Assembly: GCF_003148385.1 (NCBI RefSeq)
Contig: NZ_CP029463.1
Span: 2,666,001-2,730,000 of the forward strand
Origin: Flavobacterium sediminis
Lineage (GTDB): Bacteria; Bacteroidota; Bacteroidia; Flavobacteriales; Flavobacteriaceae
DNA length: 64,000 nucleotides
Direction of reading: 5' to 3'
Below, piece after piece: positions 1 to 8,850 of the stretch. The notes under the pieces were generated by a model. It was not told where the DNA came from and ran no database searches. It was given only the letters and a program-made list of their open reading frames with translations. The position numbers were made by a program, and so were the translations under genes. Each line of letters starts with the position of its first letter. Position 1 is the stretch's first letter.

Positions 1-1121
1 CCCGAATTCGTCCAGAAGTAATTACTCATATGGCAGAAGTAATGGCTCAGGAATTTGGGAATCCTTCTTCTACGCATAGTTTTGGTCGTAGTGCGAAAGT
101 CATTTTAGAAACTTCAAGAAAAAAGATAGCATCTTCAATTGGTGCTAAATCCAGTGAAATTTTATTTACTTCTTGTGGAACAGAATCGAATAATTGGGTC
201 TTGCGTTCGGCAGTCAAAGATTTAGGAGTTAAACGTATCGTAACGAGTAAGATTGAACATCATGCCATTTTACATACAGTTCTGGCTTTACAAAATGAAT
301 ATGATATTGTGGTGGAATATGTTCCTCTGGAAGTCAACGGAGCGGTCGATTATCAAGGATTGGAAAATATTTTAGCAGATGAGGTTCAGGGAAAAACACT
401 GGTAAGTTTAATGCACGTGAATAATGAAATAGGAACTATTCTCGATTTAGATAAAGTGGGTACATTGTGTCAAAATTACAATGCTTTATTTCATTCTGAT
501 ACTGTGCAATCGGTAGGGAAAACCGAATTGAATTTGGAAGAACTTCCGGTTGACTTTATTACGGCTAGTGCGCACAAATTTCACGGACCCAAAGGTGTTG
601 GTCTTTTATATGTAAAGAAAAATTATGTATTACAACCCTTGCTTTTCGGAGGCGAACAAGAAAAAGGATGGCGTGCCGGAACTGAAGCTGTTCATCAGAT
701 AGCAGGTATGGCTAAGGCTTTAGAAATGTCTTGTCAAGAACTGAAAAAAGAGCGTTTACACATTCATGAATTAAAAATATACCTGAAGGAACAACTGACG
801 GAGGCTTTTCCGGAAGTTATTTTTAACGGAGAAATTTTTGACGGAACGTATAGTGATACAACTTTTTACAACTTGGTGAATGTAATGTTACCTTTTTCAA
901 CAGATAAAACGTCAATGATCTTATTTGCTTTAGATATGAAAGGAATTGCAGTTTCCCGTGGTAGTGCTTGTCAAAGTGGAAGTGTTCGTCCTTCACATGT
1001 TTTAGCTGAAATTTTAAGCCCGGAAGATTTGCAAAAACCAAGTTTACGTATTTCTCTAAGCCATGAAAATACAAAAGAAGAGATTGATGCATTGATTATG
1101 GCTTTGAAGACAATGGGGTAA
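1..1121 (+). CDS. Cysteine desulfurase (IscS/NifS family), 5' end cut by window
   Basis: PLP-dependent enzyme that removes sulfur from L-cysteine to give alanine and a protein persulfide for Fe-S clusters and thio-modification. The reading frame is open from base 3, giving RIRPEVITHMAEVMAQEFGN before the rest, so the ATG at base 30 is internal and roughly ten or more N-terminal residues are missing. Visible landmarks are the NPSSTHSFGR segment, HHAIL (PLP-stacking His), the PLP-lysine motif SAHKFHGPKG and the catalytic-cysteine loop GSACQSG. The stop is 12 bases before the FUSC gene on the same strand, so the two may be co-transcribed. Fold-type I aminotransferase class V identity is secure; which sulfur pathway it serves is not decided by the sequence. 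Confidence 0.93.
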   Translation, partial: RIRPEVITHMAEVMAQEFGNPSSTHSFGRSAKVILETSRKKIASSIGAKSSEILFTSCGTESNNWVLRSAVKDLGVKRIVTSKIEHHAILHTVLALQNEYDIVVEYVPLEVNGAVDYQGLENILADEVQGKTLVSLMHVNNEIGTILDLDKVGTLCQNYNALFHSDTVQSVGKTELNLEELPVDFITASAHKFHGPKGVGLLYVKKNYVLQPLLFGGEQEKGWRAGTEAVHQIAGMAKALEMSCQELKKERLHIHELKIYLKEQLTEAFPEVIFNGEIFDGTYSDTTFYNLVNVMLPFSTDKTSMILFALDMKGIAVSRGSACQSGSVRPSHVLAEILSPEDLQKPSLRISLSHENTKEEIDALIMALKTMG

Positions 1122-1133
1122 ATGATACAATAG

Positions 1134-2222
1134 ATGAGTGATTTTTTAGAAATTGTAAAGGCTGAAGCCAAAAGCCTTTTAACTTTAAAGAAAACGGAAC
1201 GCTTATGGCATGTTCCTCTTTTGGCATCTCTTTGTGTAGGTCTTCCGCTTTTAGTGGGCTACTTTACTGATAGATTGGATTATGGATTATTATCCTGTAT
1301 GGCCGGATTGGTTATTTTATATCTGCCTACAACATCTGTTGCCAGAAGAATGATTACTCTGTTGAGTTGTTCATTTGGTTTTATGATCTCTTTTACTATT
1401 GGGGTTCTGTTCAGTTTTAACCCTTATATATCAGCATTGGTTTTAGGGTTGTTTACGGTTGGAGTACATTGGGTTGTTCGCTATTTTGACATGAAGCCTC
1501 CGGGAAGTTTTTTCTTTGTAATGATAGCTTCAATAGCGAGTTGCATGCCTTTTGATTTTGATGTGGTTCCGTTGAAAGTAGGCTTGGTTGGAATGGGGGC
1601 TATGTTAGCGTGTTTGCTGGCATTGTTTTATAGTATCTTTATCACTAAGAACAGACAATTTGCAAAGGATGAATTAATTCTGTTAAAGAAAAATTCAACG
1701 GCTGCTATTTTTGAATCTTTAATAATAGGAACTTTTATAGGGATCTCGTTGCTGACGGGTAAGTTGTTGGAACTTACAAACCCTTATTGGCTACCTATTT
1801 CCTGTATGGCTGTATTGCAAGGGGTTTCGTTGCAACACGTTTGGAGCAGAAGTTTTCAGCGTATTTTAGGTACATTTATAGGCTTAGGATTGGCTTGGGG
1901 ATTAGTATCCTTACATTTTGAGGCTTTAGGGATTTGTCTAACCATTATGATCTTACAGTTTATAATTGAAATGTTGGTCGTACGGCATTATGGATTAGCG
2001 GTTATTTTTATTACGCCTTTGACGATTTTTTTGGCTGAAGCCGGAGGAACAGCACTTAGCCATGCTAATGATTTAATAGAAACCCGTTTTTTTGATATTC
2101 TGATCGGAAGTTTGATCGGAGCTATTGCCGGTTATTTTTTGTACCATGAAAAATTGAGACGGACTACGGAAAGACAGATTAGAAAAACCAAAGTGAGTTT
2201 TTGGCTTAAAAAAAGAAATTAA
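1134..2222 (+). CDS. FUSC-family inner-membrane protein
   Basis: A 362-residue polytopic membrane protein with two blocks of hydrophobic helices (about residues 25-170 and 190-345), separated by a charged stretch around residue 175 (TKNRQFAKDELILLKKN). This two-half pattern, with the PYWLPISCMAVLQG segment opening the second block, is that of the fusaric acid resistance/aromatic acid exporter (FUSC) family. The large cytoplasmic domain of AaeB-type exporters is absent, so it is a short member. It follows the cysteine desulfurase by 12 bases and could share its transcript. Substrate unknown; export of an aromatic or organic acid is only a family-level inference. No clear terminator is visible in the 149 bases after it. 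Confidence 0.75.
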   Translation: MSDFLEIVKAEAKSLLTLKKTERLWHVPLLASLCVGLPLLVGYFTDRLDYGLLSCMAGLVILYLPTTSVARRMITLLSCSFGFMISFTIGVLFSFNPYISALVLGLFTVGVHWVVRYFDMKPPGSFFFVMIASIASCMPFDFDVVPLKVGLVGMGAMLACLLALFYSIFITKNRQFAKDELILLKKNSTAAIFESLIIGTFIGISLLTGKLLELTNPYWLPISCMAVLQGVSLQHVWSRSFQRILGTFIGLGLAWGLVSLHFEALGICLTIMILQFIIEMLVVRHYGLAVIFITPLTIFLAEAGGTALSHANDLIETRFFDILIGSLIGAIAGYFLYHEKLRRTTERQIRKTKVSFWLKKRN

Positions 2223-2371
2223 AAAGGCTACCCAAAATGAAACAAAAGAACGGGAGTAATAGAAAACCACATTGTAGTGATGAATAAAATAGTTTAGTTT
2301 GTTCTCTTAAGTTTCAATTTAGATAGCCGATTGGTATTAATAAATGGGGTTAAAAGGGGTATTTATATTTT

Positions 2372-3163
2372 TTAAACATTACCGTATGCATTGGATTCTC
2401 CGCCATCAATAGCCAATACTTGTCCGTTAACATAGGAACACTCTTCACTCAATAAAAAAGCAACAACATTTGCTACTTCTTCAGGAATTCCTAATCGTTT
2501 TGTCGGATTAGCTTTAGCATATTCCGTTTCAGCTAATTTCGGATCAGCAGGGTTTACCTGCTTAAAAGCTTCAGCAACCATAGGTGTCAAAATAGCACCC
2601 GGAGCAATGGCGTTGGTCATAATGTTGAACTTTCCGTATTCTAATGCAGCATTTTTGGTCATGCCGGCTACAGCATGTTTTGTTGCCACGTACGCAGTCT
2701 GGTTCACAACACCTCGGATACCTCCTACAGATGCAACATTAACGATTCGTCCGTAATTTTGTTTTTGCATAACCGGAATGATATAACGCATTCCGTAATA
2801 GACACCTAAAAGATTGATATCAAGTACTTTTTGGAATATGCCTAAATCGTATTCAGTAAGAGGAGCTTGTCGCCCTTCGATTCCGGCATTGTTGTAAAAA
2901 CCATCAATACGTTTGAATGTATCTAAAGTTTTTTGTACATAGTTTTTGACTTGTTCTTCTTTGGAAACATCGGCAACTACTGTAAGAATACCGGTACCGG
3001 GAAATTCTTTTAAAATTTCTTTTTCTGCTTCGCGAAGGGCAGATTCGTTGTAATCGACTAAAGTAATATTAGCCTTTAAGTCGGCTAATTTTTTGGCGGC
3101 AGCTAAGCCTAAACCCATAGCTGCTCCTGTAATTATAATTGTTTTGTTTTGAAAGGTACTCAT
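2372..3163 (-). CDS. SDR family NAD(P)-dependent oxidoreductase
   Basis: Classical short-chain dehydrogenase/reductase of 263 residues. It shows the nucleotide-binding TGAAMGLG motif near the N-terminus, NNAG at about residue 92, the catalytic Ser in NVASVGG, the YVATK catalytic Tyr/Lys pair, and the C-terminal YVNGQVLAIDGG typical of glucose-dehydrogenase/FabG-like members. An Asp after beta-strand 2 (LVDYNES) favours NAD(H). The substrate cannot be named. The gene is transcribed alone or with unknown partners; the start codon lies 8 bases from a perfect 13-base inverted repeat (3171-3205) that may be an operator, so expression is probably regulated. Confidence 0.9.
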   Translation of the reverse strand: MSTFQNKTIIITGAAMGLGLAAAKKLADLKANITLVDYNESALREAEKEILKEFPGTGILTVVADVSKEEQVKNYVQKTLDTFKRIDGFYNNAGIEGRQAPLTEYDLGIFQKVLDINLLGVYYGMRYIIPVMQKQNYGRIVNVASVGGIRGVVNQTAYVATKHAVAGMTKNAALEYGKFNIMTNAIAPGAILTPMVAEAFKQVNPADPKLAETEYAKANPTKRLGIPEEVANVVAFLLSEECSYVNGQVLAIDGGESNAYGNV

Positions 3164-3170
3164 AATACAA

Positions 3171-3205
3171 TAACTTTATATAGTTTAGCTTACTATATAA
3201 AGTTA
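3171..3205. promoter_or_regulatory. Perfect inverted repeat upstream of SDR gene, candidate operator
   Basis: TAACTTTATATAG (3171-3183) and CTATATAAAGTTA (3193-3205) form 13-base perfect arms with a 9-base spacer, directly upstream of the SDR start at 3163. The minus-strand reading of the distal arm contains TAACTTTA, close to the Bacteroidota -7 element TAnnTTTG, so a bound repressor would cover the promoter. There is no T-run, which argues against a terminator. A second AT-rich hairpin (3230-3239 with 3251-3260) lies between it and the E1 gene. Confidence 0.5.
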
Positions 3206-3275
3206 CGCATTATAAATCAGTACAGTAAATTATTAAAGTAGTTTAAGATAACTTTAATAAAATATTTACATTTGT

Positions 3276-5684
3276 TTAGTATAAATCAGGATATCTTGAT
3301 GGATTAACTTCGTGCATGATAGCATATATTTTTTCATAAACATCTTCAACACTAGGTTTAGAGAAATAATCTCCGTCAGTCCCATAGGCCGGACGATGTT
3401 CTTTAGAAGTTAAAGTTTGCGGTTCGCTATCTAAATATTGATAAGCATGCTGTTTTTCTACTACTTGTTGCAAAATATAGGCACTGGCTCCGCCCGGAAC
3501 ATCTTCATCAACGACTAACAATCTATTGGTTTTAGCGACACTTTTTACAATATCATGGTTGATGTCAAAGGGTAGAAGCGACTGTACATCGATGATCTCA
3601 ACATTGATACCTACTTCAAAAAGTTCTTTTGCTGCTTGCTCAATGATTCGCAATGTAGAGCCATAAGAAACAACAGTGATATCACTTCCTTCTTTAATTG
3701 TTTCAACGATTCCTAAAGGTGTCTTGAACTCACCTAAATTTACAGGAAGCTTTTCTTTTAAACGATAGCCGTTCAGACATTCAATGACTAAAGCAGGTTC
3801 GTCACTTTCTAATAAAGTGTTATAAAAGCCGGCTGCCTGAGTCATATTTCTGGGAACTAAAACATACATTCCTCTGATAGCGTTAAGGATCATTCCCATT
3901 GGTGATCCAGCATGCCAGATACCTTCCAGACGATGTCCTCTTGTTCTTACGATCAAAGGAGCTTTTTGGCGGCCATAGGTTCGATATTGCAAAGTGGCCA
4001 GATCATCACTCATGATTTGGATAGCGTATAATAAGTAGTCTAAATACTGAATTTCAGCAATAGGACGTAATCCGCGCATAGCCATTCCTATTCCTTGTCC
4101 CAAGATCGTAGCTTCACGAATTCCGGTATCAGAAACGCGGAATTCACCGTATTTCTCTTGCATTCCTTCCAAGCCTTGGTTTACATCACCGATATTTCCT
4201 GAATCTTCTCCGAATATAAGTACATCAGGATGTTTGGTAAATAATGCATCAAAATTGTTTCGAATGATCAAACGGGCATCCACAGTTTCGCTGTTTTCAT
4301 CATAAGCAGGTGCAACCGCAGGGATATTAGCAATGCTTTTAGCCGATTGTGAATACAAATGAGAACTGAACTTTGGCTGTGTCTTAGCCATAAAATCTTT
4401 AATCCATTGTACTAAAGTCGGTTTACCATCTTCATTGATGACTAAACGAAGTGCTTTTCGTGCAGTGGTAATAACATCTTTATTGATAGGTTCTTTGATG
4501 GCTAATAGATCAGTAGCAAATTTTTGCAGGAATACACCGTTCGGACTTTTTTGCGCTAAATTTGTTAATAAATTAGCCAAATCTTGTTGTTCCTCTTTAA
4601 TAGGTTTTATAAAGTTATTCCATGCTTCTTTTTTTCCCTGAAGCACTTCTTTTTTAGCCGCTTCATCAATAGCATTAATATCTTCTTCACTGGCTATATT
4701 GTTGGAAATCATCCATTTTCTCATTTGAACGATACAGTCATGTTCACTTTCCCATTCTAAACGTTCTTTACTTTTGTAACGTTCATGACTTCCGGAAGTG
4801 GAATGACCTTGAGGCTGGGTTAGTTCCTGAACATGGATTAGAACCGGAACGTGTTCCGCACGTGCCAGAGCACCGGCATTTTGATAAACTTCTACAAGAC
4901 TCGGGTAATCCCAACCTTTAACGGTAAAGATTTCATAACCGTTTGTATTTTCGTCTCTTTGAAAACCTTTTAAGATTTCAGAGATACTTTCTTTAGTCGT
5001 TTGATATCTTGCTGGGACAGAAATACCATAAGCATCATCCCAAACACTCATAACCATAGGTACTTGTAAAACTCCGGCAGCATTAATCGTTTCAAAGAAT
5101 AAGCCTTCAGATGTAGAGGCATTACCGATCGTTCCCCAAGCTACTTCATTTCCTTGATTTGAAAATTGTGTATGATTTTCCAATCCTTTTACGTTGCGAT
5201 AAATCTTTGAGGCTTGCGCTAATCCTAATAAACGAGGCATTTGTCCGGCAGTAGGAGAAATGTCTGCACTGGAGTTTTTTTGTTGGGTTAGATTTTTCCA
5301 GTTTCCGTTTTCATCTAAGCTATGTGTAGTGAAGTGTCCGCCCATTTGACGACCGGCACTCATTGGTTCCAGATTAATATCGGTATGTCCGTATAAACCG
5401 GCAAAAAATTCAGGAATACTTAATAGTCCTAAAGCCATCATAAAGGTTTGGTCTCTATAATAACCCGAACGGAAATCACCGTTTTTGAAAGCTTTAGCTA
5501 AAGCTAATTGTGGAACTTCTTTACCATCTCCAAAGATTCCGAATTTTGCCTTACCTGTTAAAACTTCTCTGCGCCCTAAAAGGCTACATTCTCTACTGAT
5601 AACGGCAATTTTGTAATCATTGATTACTTCCTGTTTGAAATCTTCAAACGACAGAACTTCTTTTTCGATCGGTTTACTACTCAT
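3276..5684 (-). CDS. Fused E1 alpha/beta subunit of 2-oxoacid (branched-chain/pyruvate) dehydrogenase
   Basis: Thiamine-diphosphate decarboxylating component of a 2-oxoacid dehydrogenase complex, with alpha (about residues 20-390) and beta (about 460-800) subunits in one chain of roughly 800 residues. The alpha half has the TPP region GNASTSEG followed by WDDAYGISVP; the beta half has FGEDSG, GIREATILGQGIGMA, PLIVRTRGH and the C-terminal DEDVPGGASAYI segment. Such fusions are common in Flavobacteriaceae and are usually annotated as branched-chain 2-oxoacid dehydrogenase; substrate choice is not certain. An upstream ATG at 5696 lies inside an inverted repeat and only a few bases past the predicted transcription start, so MSSKPIEK at 5684 is preferred. 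No E2/E3 genes are adjacent. Confidence 0.88.
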   Translation of the reverse strand: MSSKPIEKEVLSFEDFKQEVINDYKIAVISRECSLLGRREVLTGKAKFGIFGDGKEVPQLALAKAFKNGDFRSGYYRDQTFMMALGLLSIPEFFAGLYGHTDINLEPMSAGRQMGGHFTTHSLDENGNWKNLTQQKNSSADISPTAGQMPRLLGLAQASKIYRNVKGLENHTQFSNQGNEVAWGTIGNASTSEGLFFETINAAGVLQVPMVMSVWDDAYGISVPARYQTTKESISEILKGFQRDENTNGYEIFTVKGWDYPSLVEVYQNAGALARAEHVPVLIHVQELTQPQGHSTSGSHERYKSKERLEWESEHDCIVQMRKWMISNNIASEEDINAIDEAAKKEVLQGKKEAWNNFIKPIKEEQQDLANLLTNLAQKSPNGVFLQKFATDLLAIKEPINKDVITTARKALRLVINEDGKPTLVQWIKDFMAKTQPKFSSHLYSQSAKSIANIPAVAPAYDENSETVDARLIIRNNFDALFTKHPDVLIFGEDSGNIGDVNQGLEGMQEKYGEFRVSDTGIREATILGQGIGMAMRGLRPIAEIQYLDYLLYAIQIMSDDLATLQYRTYGRQKAPLIVRTRGHRLEGIWHAGSPMGMILNAIRGMYVLVPRNMTQAAGFYNTLLESDEPALVIECLNGYRLKEKLPVNLGEFKTPLGIVETIKEGSDITVVSYGSTLRIIEQAAKELFEVGINVEIIDVQSLLPFDINHDIVKSVAKTNRLLVVDEDVPGGASAYILQQVVEKQHAYQYLDSEPQTLTSKEHRPAYGTDGDYFSKPSVEDVYEKIYAIMHEVNPSRYPDLY

Positions 5685-5686
5685 AT

Positions 5687-5712
5687 TTTGTAACAAATTG
5701 GATTGTTACAAA
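5687..5712. promoter_or_regulatory. Perfect inverted repeat over E1 promoter, candidate operator
   Basis: TTTGTAACAA (5687-5696), a six-base spacer, then TTGTTACAAA (5703-5712): perfect 10-base arms. It overlaps the -7 element of the E1 gene and extends over the predicted transcription start to the start codon, the usual position for a repressor site. No regulator gene is adjacent. Confidence 0.55.
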
Positions 5713-5739
5713 TGTAAAGAAATAGCCTGTAAAAAGCAA
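5709..5739 (-). promoter_or_regulatory. Bacteroidota-type promoter of the E1 alpha/beta gene
   Basis: On the minus strand TTG (5739-5737), 20 bases, then TACATTTG (5716-5709) match the consensus TTG-N17-23-TAnnTTTG. The expected transcription start is near 5702, leaving about 18 bases of leader to the ATG at 5684. Confidence 0.6.
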
Positions 5740-5863
5740 TAGGGAAGTGGCTTGATTTTTTGTATTTTGTAAATTTTCCTTTTATTGTTTGAAAAAACAT
5801 CAAAAAAAACAAATAAAACAGTGTTTTTGTTGAATTAATAATAATCAGAGGTTCTAAAAAATA

Positions 5864-8674
5864 TTAAAACCATTTTCGGGTAAATAACGAAATTAAAGTT
5901 TTTGGTGAGAGGGTTACCACAAATCGGATTCTTTGATTATAGTCAGGATCATTTAATTCAAAACCGTTAGAGGAATATACCGGAAAGAATAACTCAAAAT
6001 AATCGGGAACCAGATTGAGGTGTATTCCGGAATCATAGACAAACTTTGTGTTAAAATTTTCGTTCTTGAATGCACCTACATCGCCATAAACCTGTATCCA
6101 GTTCCAAATATTAAAAGCGGCATTAGTTGTAACCATCCATTGGTTAGCATATCGGGTTCCGAAAATAGATTTAAACCCTCCTTCCGCATAAACAAATTGT
6201 TGACTGTATAATCCGGTAGTTTCACTTCTTCCTAAAAAGTTCTCTTCAAACATGTAGTCAGTTGGGCGATCCAGTCCGAAACTGAAATAGTCAGAAGTTG
6301 TGCTTCTGTACAAAAAGGTTCCGGCAAAAAAGCGTAAGGTGATCTGACGGTTGTTTTCAAACAGTTTCCTATAGTGTAGCACGGCAGAAAGTTTGCCGAA
6401 AGAATTAGCAACTTGTAGATCGGTCAATAAACTGTAAAGTTTAGTGCCTTCAGCTTGATAATTACCGTATTTGGCATTAAAAACGCTATAGTTGTCTGTA
6501 TTGACATCTGTTATAACCGGCGAACTTTCCCTGTTGATGTACAGTTGGCGTAATTGTATGTATTCACTTTTATTTGTTCTGAAGTTTTTATCCCGAAGAA
6601 AGAATTGTACGCTCGGACTAAAATTGGTATAGCGAGCATTAGGAGCATAATGGAATTGGCTTCCTTTTAAAATATAGCGAACTTTATAGAGCTTGCCTTC
6701 TTCGCGAATGTTGTTGTCATATATGGCAGAAAACTTACCGACAACAGATTGTGTATTAGGAGAATAGAAAGGCGCTGCACTAAAAGTAAAAGGTTTGTTC
6801 AAAATGGATTTGTTGCTGACATTTAGCCCTAAAGCCATGCCATCGTAAAGGTTGTATTCAAATTCAGGAACATATAAGATCTGGTTGTAATAGGGATCTT
6901 CCAGATCCTTGAAAAAATTGAACTTAAAAGGTCTGTTGTTAAAAAAGAATCCTTTTAAAGATTTCCAGTTGTTACGTAAGTTATATTCCGGAATTTCATT
7001 GTGGTAATTCAAGGTTAATTTGTCGGCTTCATAATTCGGAAAAACAAGAGTAGTATCAGTTGTAATGTTTTCAATCCATTTTTTGTACACGACTGTATCA
7101 TTCTTAAGTTCATAAAAGGAAATCGGAACATTTGTTCTGGTCTTGTTTTTAATGGTAACCTTAATGGAATCACTAGATTTTTTTACACGACCAAACTTGT
7201 AATCAATCAGATCACGGGAATCAACCAAGGTGGTAAAAAACCAATCAATATTCTTGGGACTGTTCTTCTTTAAAATGTATTCCAGATCATGAGAACTGGT
7301 TTGGGTTATTTTATTTAAGGCTAAAAAATCCTGAATACTTGTATTGACAATATTGTGTTCTAAGTAACTATCTAAATACTTTAAATTTAATCCCGATCGG
7401 TATTTACCGGATATCTGCTCGTTGAATTTAATCAGCTTTTCTTTGGAAGAGCCTATGGGTTGGTCTAAATTCTTACGTGCCATCAGCATGTAGAGGTAGT
7501 TGAATTGTTCGTTAAACGGAAGGTTGATAAAATTATAAGATTTCAGAAGCTTGATCTTTGACAAATTTCCGGTCATCTTCATATCCGGATGAAATGTATC
7601 AATATACTGCATCATCGTATAGATCTGAATACCGTCATAAATCCAGTTGTACATTCTGGGATTGGATTGGATATTAGCCTTGAGATAGTTGTTCAGATAC
7701 GTTTTCAGGAACATTAGTTCAAACATGAATTCATCAGGATAAGGACTTAAGAATGCAGGCAACTGATTTAAACCATAAAAAGGCTGACGTTTATAATCCT
7801 CGTTGGAAACTAACAGTTTCGGAACGGAAGAGTTGCCTAGTTTTTCTTGTACGAATCGGGTAATCTTGTCAATTACAATTGCTTTTTGATAATCGTCTAA
7901 TCTTGAATTTTCAATACTGCAATCAACTTCTATGACATCATTTTTAAAGATGTGATTAATAGCTGTCGGAGAAATAATTAAGGAAACATCCTGGTAGTTT
8001 TCGCCGGATAGCAAATAACTTCCGGTAGCATCAATTGTTTCAACTTTTAGATTGGAAGCAATATGGAAAGTTTCGGGAATAGTAATACGAATAGAGTAAT
8101 CTGCGATAGTATTTGATATATCATCCAGATTTTCATTACTGTAAGTAATAAATTTTTTATTACTGAAAAGAGCAGGAGATAAATACCAGTTTTTCAGATA
8201 CAATTTGTCATTATCAAAACCATATTGTGTAAAACGGCTATTAGGCATTTTAACAATGTAAGTCAATCGAATAAGTTGGGATTGAAAAGGGAGTAGTGGT
8301 TTATTAAGGTTTAAAGTTATGATGTCAATGTGTTTTGCAGCTCGTTGCCAATGCAGTTCCTTAAAGTTTTCATCTGAAACAGCTTTAATATCAGTATAAC
8401 CGCGATCATTTTCAGACGCTAAGTGAAAACTACGATCAAATTCATCTGAAAAGCGTTTGGCTAAAGCTGAATTCTTGGAAGAAAAAGCATTGTTCCAATC
8501 GTTTAGAACAATACTTTGAAGTGTATCATTCGTAGAATTGAAATATTCGATTTCCTGCTGGATGTATAATAAGTGCGCTTCTGTATCAGCTTTAACATCA
8601 AGCCGTAATTTATGTTGGGCAATTCCGCCCGTAATGCAACAGAAAAACAGATAAAATAAAAGGTTCTTTTTCAC
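5864..8674 (-). CDS. M1-peptidase-like outer-membrane protein lacking the zinc motif
   Basis: A 936-residue secreted protein with a signal peptide (MKKNLLFYLFFCCITGGIAQ). Residues about 25-560 follow the M1/gluzincin aminopeptidase plan: beta-rich N-terminal domain with YFNSTNDTLQSIVLNDWNNAF, then a helical domain. Where HExxH is expected the sequence reads FMFELMFLK, and the helix with the third ligand reads YDGIQIYTMMQY, so no zinc site is visible. The C-terminal 300 residues are rich in alternating aromatic/polar beta-strands (for example LRFFAGTFLYRS, NWIQVYGDVGAF) and end in RKWF, as an outer-membrane beta-barrel does. It is probably a non-enzymatic scaffold or binding protein anchored in the outer membrane. 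Function unknown; monocistronic. Confidence 0.6.
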   Translation of the reverse strand: MKKNLLFYLFFCCITGGIAQHKLRLDVKADTEAHLLYIQQEIEYFNSTNDTLQSIVLNDWNNAFSSKNSALAKRFSDEFDRSFHLASENDRGYTDIKAVSDENFKELHWQRAAKHIDIITLNLNKPLLPFQSQLIRLTYIVKMPNSRFTQYGFDNDKLYLKNWYLSPALFSNKKFITYSNENLDDISNTIADYSIRITIPETFHIASNLKVETIDATGSYLLSGENYQDVSLIISPTAINHIFKNDVIEVDCSIENSRLDDYQKAIVIDKITRFVQEKLGNSSVPKLLVSNEDYKRQPFYGLNQLPAFLSPYPDEFMFELMFLKTYLNNYLKANIQSNPRMYNWIYDGIQIYTMMQYIDTFHPDMKMTGNLSKIKLLKSYNFINLPFNEQFNYLYMLMARKNLDQPIGSSKEKLIKFNEQISGKYRSGLNLKYLDSYLEHNIVNTSIQDFLALNKITQTSSHDLEYILKKNSPKNIDWFFTTLVDSRDLIDYKFGRVKKSSDSIKVTIKNKTRTNVPISFYELKNDTVVYKKWIENITTDTTLVFPNYEADKLTLNYHNEIPEYNLRNNWKSLKGFFFNNRPFKFNFFKDLEDPYYNQILYVPEFEYNLYDGMALGLNVSNKSILNKPFTFSAAPFYSPNTQSVVGKFSAIYDNNIREEGKLYKVRYILKGSQFHYAPNARYTNFSPSVQFFLRDKNFRTNKSEYIQLRQLYINRESSPVITDVNTDNYSVFNAKYGNYQAEGTKLYSLLTDLQVANSFGKLSAVLHYRKLFENNRQITLRFFAGTFLYRSTTSDYFSFGLDRPTDYMFEENFLGRSETTGLYSQQFVYAEGGFKSIFGTRYANQWMVTTNAAFNIWNWIQVYGDVGAFKNENFNTKFVYDSGIHLNLVPDYFELFFPVYSSNGFELNDPDYNQRIRFVVTLSPKTLISLFTRKWF

Positions 8675-8831
8675 GGACTTTTTTATAATAAAGATTACAA
8701 TAATACTAAAAAGTTGCGTAACTCATCGTTAAACTTACACAAATGCTCTTTTTTAAAGCTTAACAATAGCTTAAAATAGGATTAAACTAAAAATTAAACA
8801 AGAAATAGCTTAAGTTCTTTAAGAAATTAAA

Positions 8832-8839
8832 TATCTTTG
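8832..8839 (+). promoter_or_regulatory. -7 element upstream of endonuclease gene
   Basis: TATCTTTG matches TAnnTTTG. No convincing TTG lies at the right distance upstream. Transcription would begin near 8845, which leaves almost no leader for the ATG at 8851 but about 18 bases for the ATG at 8863, favouring the latter start. Confidence 0.4.
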
Positions 8840-8850
8840 AAAGAATTATA

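Noticed and set aside
5864..6200. T9SS C-terminal domain at the end of the M1-like protein
   Set aside because: No YPNP motif; the tail looks like barrel strands ending in Phe.
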